This document shows positions 32,074 through 39,808 of a stretch of DNA of 64,000 bases, one piece after another; the first letter of the stretch is position 1; every line of letters starts with the position of its first letter. The position numbers and the translations under genes were made by a program. Origin of the DNA: Microbacterium sp. ABRD28 (lineage in GTDB: Bacteria > Actinomycetota > Actinomycetes > Actinomycetales > Microbacteriaceae); assembly GCF_003850245.1 (NCBI RefSeq), contig NZ_CP031015.1, positions 992,001-1,056,000 of the forward strand, in the 5' to 3' direction. The notes beneath the pieces were generated by a model. The model saw nothing but the letters and a program-made list of their open reading frames with translations, did not search any database and was not told the origin of the DNA.

Positions 32074-33438
32074 TCAGCCGGCGCGCCGGGCGGGGGCCGG
32101 TCGGCCTTTGTCGCCGATCGGCAGCGCGATCGGCGTGGTTTCGGCGACTTCGTCGCTGAACTCCTCCGGCGAGGCCTGAACCACCGACAGCGGGCGGGTC
32201 TCGTCGATCGTCAGGCGGAAGCGGGCGTTCTCCCGGCGGTGCAGGCGTCCCGAGACGATGAGCCAGGTGGCACCGATCGCGAAGGCGACGAAGCCCGCGC
32301 CCGCGCCCAGCAGAATCGCGGCGCGGGGGCCGAACTCCGCGGCCACCCAGCCGACGATCGGCGCGCCGATCGGTGTGCCGCCCATGAGGATCGCCATGTA
32401 GAGGGCCAGCACGCGACCGCGGAGGGCCGGGTCGGTCGTGGTCTGCACGTATCCGTTCGCGGTGGTCAGCATGGTCACGACGGCGAAGCCGGTGAACATG
32501 AGCGTCACGGCATACAACCAGTAGACGGGCATGAATGCCGAGACGACGGCGGCCACCACGAACAGCAGCGCGCCGCCGATCACGACGCGGATGCGGGCCC
32601 GGTCGCGGCGTGCCGCCAGCAAGGCGCCGAACAGCGACCCGATCGCGAGGATCGAGCTGAGCAGGCCGTACCCGTCGGCGTCCCGGCCGAACTCCAGCGC
32701 CATGGTCGAGGCGAAGATCGGGAAGTTCATTCCGAACGCGCCCAGGAGGAACACCATCGAAAACGTCACGATGAGGTCGGGGCGGCGGGCCACGTACCGG
32801 AAGCCGTCGGCGAGCCGCGAGGCGCCGGGCGCCTTGATCCGGGGGATGAGTTCGTGCGGGCGGATGAGGGCGAGCGCGACGATCATCGCGAGGAAGGTGG
32901 CGCCGTTGAGCAGGAACACCCACCCGGTGCCGACGGCGACGATGACGATACCGGCCACGGCGGGTCCGATCATCCGGGCGCCGTTGAACGACGCGGCGTT
33001 CAGTGCCACGGCATTCGAGGCGTTCTCGCGTGCGACCAGATCGGAGACGAAAGCCTGCCGGGCGGGGTTGTCGAACGCGGCGATGACGCCGAGTGCAAGC
33101 GCGAAGGCGTACATCAGCCACAGCGTCATCACGCCGACCAGCAGCAGGATGCCGATGACGATGCCGAGCACCATGAGGAGGCTCTGGGTCACCACGAGCA
33201 GTCTCCGCCGGTCGAACCGGTCGGCGACCCAGCCGGTGACGCCGACGAGGAGCAGCGGGGGTGCGAACTGCAGGGCCATCGTCACGCCCATCGCCGCGGC
33301 GTCGTTGTCGGTCAGCTGCGTGAGCACCACCCAGCTGAGGGCGGTGGCCTGCATCCACTGGCCGATGTTCGACACCAGCGCGCCGATGAACCACACGCGG
33401 TAGTTGAAGATCGAGAACGAACGGAACATCGCGCTCAT
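32074..33438 (-). CDS. MFS exporter of the EntS/MFS_3 type, coupled to MarR
   Basis: The 454-residue protein begins MSAMFRSFSIFNYRVWFIGA and has 12 segments with the MFS_3 pattern: GQWMQATALSWVVLTQLTDN, GWVADRFDRRRLLVVTQSL and DNPARQAFVSDLVARENASN. This branch exports drugs, siderophores or other hydrophobic metabolites. ATG 33438 overlaps the MarR stop by 4 nt (ATGA), so repressor and pump are made from one mRNA, a classic self-regulated efflux unit. A hydrophilic C-terminal tail of about 60 residues follows the last helix. Confidence 0.9.
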   Translation of the reverse strand: MSAMFRSFSIFNYRVWFIGALVSNIGQWMQATALSWVVLTQLTDNDAAAMGVTMALQFAPPLLLVGVTGWVADRFDRRRLLVVTQSLLMVLGIVIGILLLVGVMTLWLMYAFALALGVIAAFDNPARQAFVSDLVARENASNAVALNAASFNGARMIGPAVAGIVIVAVGTGWVFLLNGATFLAMIVALALIRPHELIPRIKAPGASRLADGFRYVARRPDLIVTFSMVFLLGAFGMNFPIFASTMALEFGRDADGYGLLSSILAIGSLFGALLAARRDRARIRVVIGGALLFVVAAVVSAFMPVYWLYAVTLMFTGFAVVTMLTTANGYVQTTTDPALRGRVLALYMAILMGGTPIGAPIVGWVAAEFGPRAAILLGAGAGFVAFAIGATWLIVSGRLHRRENARFRLTIDETRPLSVVQASPEEFSDEVAETTPIALPIGDKGRPAPARRAG

Positions 33439-33866
33439 CGGTCGGCCACCTTCCGCATGAGGTCGGCGGCTTCGGCGAGAAGGCGGCGGTCGGCCGGCGT
33501 CAACTCCGAGAGAGCCTGCTCGAGCCACGCGTCGCGGCGGCGCACGGTCTCGTCGACGACCTCGCGGCCGGCGGGGGTCAGGGTGATGTTGACCTTGCGT
33601 CGGTCGGTGTCATCCGGAGTCCTGGTGAGGTACCCGGCTTCTTCGAGGCAGTTGACCGTCCGGTTCATCGAGGGTGCGGTGACCCGCTCGCGCTCGGCGA
33701 GTTCGCCGAGGGTGTGCGAGCCGAACATCTTCAGCACGGCGAGCACGGCGAACTGCCCGTCGCTCATGCTGTCGATCGCGCGTTCCGCGCGAAGCCTGCG
33801 GGCGAGGCGGAAGGTCGCCATGCGGAAGTCGGATGCCTCGTCGGACAGGTTTTCGGGGGTGCTCAT
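33435..33866 (-). CDS. MarR-family repressor of the adjacent exporter
   Basis: The 143-residue winged-helix protein has the MarR core: MSDGQFAVLAVLKMFGSHTL, GELAERERVTAPSMNRTVNC (recognition helix), LEEAGYLTRTPDDTDRRKVN (wing with the conserved DxRxxN-like acid-base pair) and VDETVRRRDAWLEQAL. It probably binds the inverted repeat at 33874-33901 upstream of its own start and is released by a small hydrophobic ligand. AAGGAA lies 4 nt before the ATG. Confidence 0.9.
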   Translation of the reverse strand: MSTPENLSDEASDFRMATFRLARRLRAERAIDSMSDGQFAVLAVLKMFGSHTLGELAERERVTAPSMNRTVNCLEEAGYLTRTPDDTDRRKVNITLTPAGREVVDETVRRRDAWLEQALSELTPADRRLLAEAADLMRKVADR

Positions 33867-33873
33867 GCTATTC

Positions 33874-33901
33874 CTTAGCCTAGCTCATTAGTCTTGCTAA
33901 G
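33874..33901 (-). promoter_or_regulatory. Putative MarR operator and promoter
   Basis: CTTAGC (33874-33879) and GCTAAG (33896-33901) form a perfect inverted repeat with a 16-nt centre. The minus-strand -10 candidate TAGGCT (33877-33882) lies inside it, 10 nt before ATG 33866. Confidence 0.65.
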
Positions 33902-33990
33902 TGTTGGAGTCGGTGCGAAGACCGCCGGGCAGCACGGGCTCGCGTCGCGACGGCTCTTCCCGTGCCCTGCGCAGCGGCCCGTTCGTCCCC

Positions 33991-34073
33991 CGTCGCTCCC
34001 ACGCCGTCGGTCCCACGCCGTCGGTCCCACGCCGGTAGCTCCCACGCCGCCGCTCCCACGCCTCCGCTCCACG
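33991..34073. repeat. Short tandem repeats with CCCACGCC core
   Basis: About six imperfect copies of a 13-15-nt unit, CTCCCACGCCGTCGG and variants, run head to tail. They open the 548-bp gene-free stretch 33867-34414. No reading frame through this region is convincing. Confidence 0.7.
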
Positions 34074-34090
34074 GGTCGCCCCCACGTCGA

Positions 34091-34153
34091 TTCGTTCGTC
34101 GCAGATGTACGCAAAAGGGGGGTTCCGCCGTACATTTCCGACGAGCGAACGAA
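34091..34153. repeat. Palindromic element, first copy
   Basis: TTCGTTCGTCGCAGATGTAC begins at 34091 and its near complement ends GACGAGCGAACGAA at 34153, with AAAAGGGGGG near the centre. The same element recurs at 34275-34343. Confidence 0.8.
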
Positions 34154-34274
34154 GGGAGGGGGCGGGGGCGCGGCGGGGAGCGTCGCGCCCGAGGGGCGAG
34201 CGGGAAGGGGCGGTGCGCAGGATGCGAGGCGCGCAGTCGCCGGTGGACACAACCCCCGCCCGCCGCTTCCAAGC

Positions 34275-34343
34275 CGTTCGTTCGTCGCAGATGTACGCCA
34301 AAGGGGGGTCACGTCGTACGCCTCCGACGAACGAACGAACGAA
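34275..34343. repeat. Palindromic element, second copy
   Basis: CGTTCGTTCGTCGCAGATGT starts the second copy, 185 bp after the first, again with an A/G-rich centre and a right arm ending GAACGAACGAACGAA. Similarity continues after each copy (GGGAAGGGGCGGTGCGC near 34209 and 34350), so a larger unit was duplicated. Confidence 0.8.
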
Positions 34344-34402
34344 TGGAGGGGTGGGAAGGGGCGGTGCGCGAGCGCGAGGGATGCGCGGGCGGGTGCCGCG
34401 GC

Positions 34403-34408
34403 TAGGCT
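34403..34408 (+). promoter_or_regulatory. Leaderless -10 box, lysophospholipase-like hydrolase
   Basis: TAGGCT ends 6 nt before ATG 34415, with no ribosome-binding site. Confidence 0.7.
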
Positions 34409-34414
34409 CAAGCC

Positions 34415-35281
34415 ATGCCCGAGTTCATCGACGCACACGGCATCGCGATCGTCTACGACGTCCACCCGGCCGAGACGCCCGCGCCTCGGGCCGTCGTACA
34501 GCTGCTGCACGGCGTCGGCGAGCACGCCGGACGTTACACGCGCCTGACGCAGACGCTCACCACCGCGGGGTACACCGTGTACGCCGATGACCACCGCGGG
34601 CACGGTCGCACGGGCCTGCGGCAGCACGACGGCGACCACTCCCGACTCGGCCGGCTCGGTCCCGGGGGCATGCCGGCCACGCGCGACGCGGTCTGGCAGT
34701 TCACCGAGCTCATCCGCGACGCCCACCCGGACCTGCCGCTGATCCTGCTCGGGCACTCGTGGGGTTCGTTCCTTGCGCAGATGCTGCTCAACCGTCACCC
34801 CGATGCCTACGACGCCCTCGTCCTCAGCGGCTCGGCGCTCATGTGGCCCGGGTCGCTGAATCCCGGCGACCTGAACGCGCCGTGGGCCGGGGAGGGTGCG
34901 ACCGGGGTCGAGTGGCTGTCATCCGACGCGGAAGTCGGTCGTGACTTCCTCGACGATCCGCTGACGACCACGACGCCGCTGCGGAAGCTGTTCGGACTCA
35001 TCGACTCCGCACGGCTGTTCGAACGCCCGGGCCGCGGACTCGCGCAAGCGGCCGGTCATGACATCCCCGTGCTGCTGATGGTCGGGCGCGATGACACCGT
35101 GGGCGGTCCGCGGAGCGTCCATCGCCTCGCCGCGGCCTACCGCGAACGGTCGGGGTTCGCCGATGTCACCACCCTCGTCTACCCCGACGCGCGGCACGAG
35201 ATCTTCAACGAGGTGGTGCAGGCCGAGGTGCGTGCCGACCTGCTGGCGTGGCTCGACCCGCGCTTTCCCGCGCGGGACTGA
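34415..35281 (+). CDS. Alpha/beta hydrolase, monoacylglycerol lipase/lysophospholipase type
   Basis: The 288-residue protein shows the Hydrolase_4 pattern: LLHGVGEHAGRYTRL (oxyanion hole), DDHRGHGRTG and LLGHSWGSFLAQ with nucleophile Ser115. Asp in VGRDDTVGG and His in YPDARHEIFNE complete the triad. Such enzymes hydrolyse monoacylglycerols or lysophospholipids in the cytosol or at the membrane face. No signal peptide. It stands alone between two repeat-rich spacers. Confidence 0.88.
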   Translation: MPEFIDAHGIAIVYDVHPAETPAPRAVVQLLHGVGEHAGRYTRLTQTLTTAGYTVYADDHRGHGRTGLRQHDGDHSRLGRLGPGGMPATRDAVWQFTELIRDAHPDLPLILLGHSWGSFLAQMLLNRHPDAYDALVLSGSALMWPGSLNPGDLNAPWAGEGATGVEWLSSDAEVGRDFLDDPLTTTTPLRKLFGLIDSARLFERPGRGLAQAAGHDIPVLLMVGRDDTVGGPRSVHRLAAAYRERSGFADVTTLVYPDARHEIFNEVVQAEVRADLLAWLDPRFPARD

Positions 35282-35288
35282 GCCGCAG

Positions 35289-35390
35289 CCCGTCGCCGGC
35301 CCGTCGCCGGCCCGTCGCCGTCGTCGGAGAAACGCGCCGTCGTCGCAGGATCCGGGCGGATTCCTGAGACGCTCGCGCGATTCTCCGACG
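35289..35390. repeat. Tandem CCCGTCGCCGG units followed by a long hairpin
   Basis: Three 11-nt copies (about 35289-35320) precede a hairpin with arms CGTCGGAGAAACGCGC (35322-35337) and GCGCGATTCTCCGACG (35375-35390), one mismatch in 16. An inner stem CAGGATCC/GGATTCCTG (35346-35366) extends it. It lies between convergent genes and could terminate both. Confidence 0.7.
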
Positions 35391-35443
35391 GCGATGACGG
35401 AACAGACGAGTGGATGCCGCGATGCGGCCGCCGTACGCGCGAC

Positions 35444-36961
35444 TCAGCCGCGCGCGCGGCGCGGCCGGCGGGTGCCTCGCTGGATGTCGGCGACGGTGCT
35501 GCCGGTGGTGAAGCGGGGGGCGGTCTGAGTGCGGGCGCCGCTGCCGGCGGACTGACCGGCGCGGGCACCGTTCTGCCCCGACCGCGCGCCGGCGGTCGAG
35601 CCTGCGGCGCGCTCGCCGGACTGCGCGGAGCGCTCGCCCGCCGGGCGCCGTCCGCGGGAGCGACCCCGGCCGCCACCGGCGCCGTCCGCGTTCCGCGCGG
35701 AACCGTCACCCGAGCTCGAGCGACCGCGCCCGCCGCTGCCGTTGCCGCTGCCTCCGCGACCCGACGAGGCGACGACCGGCGCCGGGGTGACGTGTTCGGC
35801 GACGGCGCCGACGAGCGCGGCGACCGTGGTGTCATCGGCCGCGACCTGCTCGAGGGGTGCGGTCACGTGAGCCTTGCGCAGCAGATCGCCGACCTCGCGA
35901 CGCTGGTCGGGTGTCGCGACGGTGACGACGACGCCCTCGGCGCCCGCGCGGGCGGTGCGGCCCGAACGGTGCAGGTACGCCTTGTGCTCGACCGGCGGGT
36001 CGACGTGCACCACGAGCTCGACCTCGTCGACGTGCACACCGCGCGCGGCGACGTCGGTCGCGACGAGCACGCGCACGCCGCCCTGGTCGGCGGGGGCGCC
36101 GAAGGCGGCGAGGTTGCGCTCACGAGCGTTCTGACCGAGGTTCCCGTGCAGGTCGACCGCGGGGATACCCGCGGCGGTGAGCTGCTTGGCGAGCTTCTTG
36201 GCCTGGTGCTTGGTGCGGGTGAAGAGGATGCGACGCCCGCGGCCCGACGCGAGGTGGCGCACGAGCGCCGCCTTGCCGTCGGAGGGAACGACGAAGACGC
36301 GGTGGGTCATGACGCCGGCGGGGACACTCTCCTCGTCGACCTCGTGGCGCACTTCGTTCTGCAGGAAGCGGCGGACGAGCGCGTCGACGCCGCGGTCGAG
36401 CGTGGCGCTGAAGAGCAGACGCTGCCCACCCTGCGGGGTGGCGGCGAGGATGCGGGTCACTCCGGGGAGGAACCCGAGGTCGGCCATGTGGTCGGCCTCG
36501 TCGAGCACGGCGATCTGCACGGCATCCAGCCGGACGACTCCCTGCTTCATGAGGTCTTCGAGGCGCCCGGGGCAGGCCACGACGATGTCGACGCCGCGGT
36601 TCAGCGCCTGCTCCTGGGGCTTCTGGCTGACGCCGCCGAAGACCGTGGTGACGGTGAGGTTCGCGGCGGCGGCGAGCGGCGCGATCGTCGCGGCGATCTG
36701 GGTCGCGAGCTCGCGGGTCGGGGCGAGCACGAGGCCGCGAGGGCGGCGAGGCTCGCGGCGGCCCCCCGCGAGACGGGCGACCAGTGGCAGCGCGAACGCG
36801 ATGGTCTTGCCGCTGCCGGTGCGGCCCCGGCCGAGCACGTCACGGCCGGCGAGGGAGTCGGGGAGCGTGTCGCGCTGAATCGCGAAGGGCTCGGTCTTGC
36901 CGTCCGCGAGGAGGACGGCGGCGAGGTTCTCGGGCACGCCGAGAGAGGTGAAAGAAGACAT
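35444..36961 (-). CDS. DEAD-box ATP-dependent RNA helicase
   Basis: The 505-residue helicase has the full motif set: Q motif PFAIQRDTLP, motif I GRTGSGKT, APTRELATQI, FGGVSQ, PGRLEDLM, motif II LDEADHM, motif III FSATL, and C-domain ILFTRTKHQAKKLAKQL, DVAARGVHVDEV and HRSGRTARAG. From about residue 388 a 118-residue Gly/Ser/Arg/Ala-rich tail (GRGGSGNGSGGRGRSS and ending GTRRPRRARG) gives nonspecific RNA binding, as in RhlE/DeaD-like helicases for ribosome assembly or mRNA decay. The upstream 36962-37200 region probably holds a long leader; I see no clear box there. Confidence 0.93.
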   Translation of the reverse strand: MSSFTSLGVPENLAAVLLADGKTEPFAIQRDTLPDSLAGRDVLGRGRTGSGKTIAFALPLVARLAGGRREPRRPRGLVLAPTRELATQIAATIAPLAAAANLTVTTVFGGVSQKPQEQALNRGVDIVVACPGRLEDLMKQGVVRLDAVQIAVLDEADHMADLGFLPGVTRILAATPQGGQRLLFSATLDRGVDALVRRFLQNEVRHEVDEESVPAGVMTHRVFVVPSDGKAALVRHLASGRGRRILFTRTKHQAKKLAKQLTAAGIPAVDLHGNLGQNARERNLAAFGAPADQGGVRVLVATDVAARGVHVDEVELVVHVDPPVEHKAYLHRSGRTARAGAEGVVVTVATPDQRREVGDLLRKAHVTAPLEQVAADDTTVAALVGAVAEHVTPAPVVASSGRGGSGNGSGGRGRSSSGDGSARNADGAGGGRGRSRGRRPAGERSAQSGERAAGSTAGARSGQNGARAGQSAGSGARTQTAPRFTTGSTVADIQRGTRRPRRARG

Positions 36962-37202
36962 GGATGCTTTCGATGAGGCCCGGCGCTGCGAAGCGAGCGA
37001 AGAGCAGAAGGAGGCGACGGCGCGGGATCGCGCATCGGTTCGCCGTTCGTCGTGTGGCGGATCGGGGAACCAGCCGGTGGCCTCGCGAGAGGCGGAAGCG
37101 TGACGACGACGCAGCAGCGAGGACGCTACATCCCGACAGTAACACGCGTCACCGAGAACCCGCTGACACGGGATGCCTCGCGCGACGCCGGCCGCGGCGA
37201 TG

Positions 37203-37249
37203 TAGTATCCCCGCCACGGGGAGAGGTCTTGGACCCTCGGTACGGGTCC
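37203..37249 (+). promoter_or_regulatory. GH6 promoter -10 box and leader hairpin
   Basis: TAGTAT (37203-37208), preceded by TG, is an extended -10 candidate. The leader of about 130 nt contains GGACCC (37231-37236)/GGGTCC (37244-37249), a 6-bp stem with a 7-nt loop. The rest of 36962-37340 shows no gene. Confidence 0.5.
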
Positions 37250-37340
37250 GCGAGTCCTTCCATCATGGCGGCAGGATCACCTGTTCGCGTCCGTCTCGGC
37301 GCAGCGTCGTGGCGGTCGAGGAAGACCGAGGAGTACGGCG

Positions 37341-38942
37341 ATGCGCGACCCATTCCCCCGTCGGCGGATGCCGCGTGTCGTGACGACAGCCATCGTCGCC
37401 GTGGTGACGGCTGCGATGGTCGTGCCCGCATCCGCGGCGACGGCCAACGATCGACCGCCGGCCGCACCGCTCCACTCGAATCCGTTCAGCACGACGCTGC
37501 AGGCGGCGCAAGGACTGACCGGCCAAGCCCGCACCGATGCCCAGCTGCTCGGGAGCATCCCGTCCGCCGAGTGGTTCACCGGGGGGACGCCCGAGGAGGT
37601 CCGCGCGAGGGCCGCGGCGTATGTCGATACCGCCACCAGCGCGGGGGAGACGCCGGTGCTGGTCGCGTACAACCTGCCGTTCCGCGACTGCGAGCAGTAC
37701 TCCGCGGGAGGTGCAACCGACACGGCTGCGTACACCGCCTGGATCGCGGGCCTCGCAGCGGGTATCGGCAGTCGACCCGCGATCGTGATCCTCGAGCCCG
37801 ACGGCTTGGGCGTCATCCCGTATTACACGACGATCGGTGGCGTGGCCGAATGGTGCCGTCCGGTCGGTTTCGACTCGAAGACCGCCGCCGCGGATCGCTT
37901 CGCACAGTTCAACAGCGCAGTCGACACCCTCGGCGGCCTGGCATCGACATCCGTGTACCTGGACGGCACGCACAGCGACTGGCTGAGCGTGGCCGACATC
38001 ACCGACCGCCTGCTGAAGGCGGGGGTGCAGCGCGCGTCCGGCTTCTTCCTGAACGCGTCGAACTTCCAGTTCACCGCCAACGTCGAAGCCTTCGGCAGAT
38101 GGGTCTCCTCATGTCTGACCTACGTCACAAAGGTCAAGCCCGGCGGGTTCAGCGAATGCGGCGACCAGAAATGGAACGGCGGCCCGGCGACCGGCTGGTC
38201 GGGGGTGGCTATGACGAACACCGGGCAGTGGAGCGCCGGTGCGACAGACCCCGCCCTCAACACGGCGGGGGTCGACTCGCGTTACGCAAGCATCTTGGCC
38301 GGCGTGCAGCCCACCACGCCGTTCGTCATCGACACCAGCCGCAACGGGAAGGGTCCGTGGCAGCCTCCGGCCGGTACCTACCGTGATCCGGAGGTGTGGT
38401 GCAATCCGCCCGGACGAGGTGTCGGCGCGCGCCCGACGATGCAGACCGGCAAGCCGCTGGTGGACGGATACCTGTGGATCAAGGTCCCTGGTGAATCGGA
38501 TGGCCTGTGCTTCCGAGGCACCGGCGGCCCCCTGGATCCTTCGCGCGGGGTGGCGGGACCGGCTGCCGGAGCGTGGTTCCCCGCTCAGGCGCGCGAGCTG
38601 GTCTCGCTCGCGCAACCGACGCTGGCTCCCCTCACCTGCACCGTCACCGTCGACGTCACGCGCTCCAGCTCCGGCTTCTCTGCGTCGATGGTCGTCCGCA
38701 ATGACAGCACGCAGACCCTCCGCTCGTGGGCGTTGCGCTGGAACGCCGATCCCACCCAGCAGGTGCGCCGGGTCATCCCCGGCACCTTCATCCAACAGGG
38801 GAGCAGAGTGACGGTGACCCCGCCGCTGTACCTTGCATCGCTCGCGCCGGGCAAGACGACGAAGTTCAGCATCTCGGGGGTGGGCGCGGCCACCGAGCCG
38901 TGGCTCGCCCGCGTGAGTGACAAACCCTGTTACACACTGTGA
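37341..38942 (+). CDS. Secreted GH6 endoglucanase/cellobiohydrolase with C-terminal CBM2-like domain
   Basis: The 533-residue preprotein has a signal peptide (basic start, hydrophobic VVTTAIVAVVTAAMVVPASA, cleavage near 33). The GH6 catalytic domain (about 45-415) attacks cellulose by inversion: Asp116 in YNLPFRDCEQYSAGGA and the general acid Asp154 in VILEPDGLG are present, as are LDGTHSDW and WIKVPGESDG. Cys117 and Cys172 may form a disulfide. Residues about 434-533 resemble a CBM2 (TCTVTVDV to KPCYTL, Cys pair at the ends) but have few of the surface Trp residues expected for cellulose binding. GAGGAG precedes ATG 37341. Confidence 0.92.
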   Translation: MRDPFPRRRMPRVVTTAIVAVVTAAMVVPASAATANDRPPAAPLHSNPFSTTLQAAQGLTGQARTDAQLLGSIPSAEWFTGGTPEEVRARAAAYVDTATSAGETPVLVAYNLPFRDCEQYSAGGATDTAAYTAWIAGLAAGIGSRPAIVILEPDGLGVIPYYTTIGGVAEWCRPVGFDSKTAAADRFAQFNSAVDTLGGLASTSVYLDGTHSDWLSVADITDRLLKAGVQRASGFFLNASNFQFTANVEAFGRWVSSCLTYVTKVKPGGFSECGDQKWNGGPATGWSGVAMTNTGQWSAGATDPALNTAGVDSRYASILAGVQPTTPFVIDTSRNGKGPWQPPAGTYRDPEVWCNPPGRGVGARPTMQTGKPLVDGYLWIKVPGESDGLCFRGTGGPLDPSRGVAGPAAGAWFPAQARELVSLAQPTLAPLTCTVTVDVTRSSSGFSASMVVRNDSTQTLRSWALRWNADPTQQVRRVIPGTFIQQGSRVTVTPPLYLASLAPGKTTKFSISGVGAATEPWLARVSDKPCYTL

Positions 38943-38943
38943 A

Positions 38944-38960
38944 CCCAGTTGCACGCTGGG
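38944..38960 (+). terminator. Small hairpin after the GH6 gene
   Basis: CCCAG-TTGCACG-CTGGG starts 2 nt after the GH6 stop. The stem is only 5 bp and no U-tract follows, so it is a weak terminator candidate. Confidence 0.35.
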
Positions 38961-39032
38961 AACGAGGTGTCATTCCGAAGCGCTGGAGGAACGGGGCTCT
39001 CTCCGGCTTTCGCCGTCGCACCACGCGGGGCG

Positions 39033-39212
39033 GTGCGCGCCACGGTCGTGATCCTGAGCGCCGCGGCGGCGTTCGCCGTTCTCTTCGTGGCCGATCCGGC
39101 GGAGGAGCCGGCACGAAACCCCGCACTGCTCATCGCTGTCTTCTCCCTCGCACTGGAGCTGTGTCGTCGACGCGGATGTCGGTCGTGCCCATCACCTCGT
39201 CGGCCGGGCTGA
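39033..39212 (+). CDS. Possible small two-segment membrane protein
   Basis: A frame readable from TTG 38949, or more plausibly GTG 39033, gives two hydrophobic segments separated by an acidic turn: VRATVVILSAAAAFAVLFVA, then DPAEEPARNPALLIAVFSLA. It ends at 39212, inside the 5' end of the next membrane protein frame. Codon usage is reasonable but no clear ribosome-binding site is visible, so this may be a coupled small gene or a decayed fragment. Confidence 0.35.
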   Translation: MRATVVILSAAAAFAVLFVADPAEEPARNPALLIAVFSLALELCRRRGCRSCPSPRRPG

Positions 39213-39799
39213 AGCGATCGGTGACGGTCGACGCGGGCGACCACCCGGGCGCATCGCCGCTCCGTGTCCTCGGACGGCTGTCGACGTCGGATGCTGTGTG
39301 GTCCGTCGTTCCGTTCCTGGCAGCGGCGCTCGCGCGCACGGTCACGCGGATCGCCGTCGGGGCGTCGGAGGCGATCGAACTGGTCTTCATCGGCCTCGGC
39401 GCCGGCCTGTGGATCATCGGCTACGGTGCGGGGTGGTCGCTCGGCGCACTGGCCGTCGCCGCCATCGCCACGGCGATCCGCCTCACCAGAGCCCAGCGGG
39501 CGGGCCAGGCGGTCTCCTGGTCATGGTGGCTGATGCCGCCGATCCTGCTTCTCATCCCGACCGCACCTGTGCTCATGAGTGCCTACTCCCTGCTGACGGG
39601 CGCGTCCTATTCCGGACGCGGCATCGGCCTGCTGATCGAATTCTTCATGGACGACGGCCGCTTCGCGAGCGGCCCGGAGCTCGTCGTCCTCTGGTGCGGG
39701 AAGCTGGCATTCGTGGCGCTCGGGATCGGCGTCGCCGCGCTCGCGGTCGATCGCGTGCGGCATTCGCGGGCACGCCGACCCGGGTCCGGGTCGGCATAG
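39176..39799 (+). CDS. Membrane protein of unknown function
   Basis: From ATG 39176 the protein has 207 residues with about four transmembrane segments (around VWSVVPFLAAALARTVTRIA, AIELVFIGLGAGLWIIGYGA, WLMPPILLLIPTAPVLMSAY and LAFVALGIGVAALAVDRVRH). A GTG at 39161 is an alternative start; the same open frame extends to 38939 without coding character. The family is not recognised. The stop codon TAG (39797-39799) is the first half of the TAGGCT promoter box of the next gene. Confidence 0.65.
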   Translation: MSVVPITSSAGLKRSVTVDAGDHPGASPLRVLGRLSTSDAVWSVVPFLAAALARTVTRIAVGASEAIELVFIGLGAGLWIIGYGAGWSLGALAVAAIATAIRLTRAQRAGQAVSWSWWLMPPILLLIPTAPVLMSAYSLLTGASYSGRGIGLLIEFFMDDGRFASGPELVVLWCGKLAFVALGIGVAALAVDRVRHSRARRPGSGSA

Positions 39800-39802
39800 G
39801 CT
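39797..39802 (+). promoter_or_regulatory. Leaderless -10 box, lipoate ligase operon
   Basis: TAGGCT ends 6 nt before ATG 39809 and shares its TAG with the previous gene's stop codon. Confidence 0.7.
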
Positions 39803-39808
39803 GAGGCC

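Noticed and set aside
33991..34343. CRISPR or tRNA cluster in the large spacer
   Set aside because: Repeats are palindromes 185 bp apart plus direct 13-15-mers, with no cloverleaf and no regular spacers.
37022..37260. CebR operator upstream of the GH6 gene
   Set aside because: No TGGGAGCGCTCCCA-like palindrome is present in the leader or promoter region.
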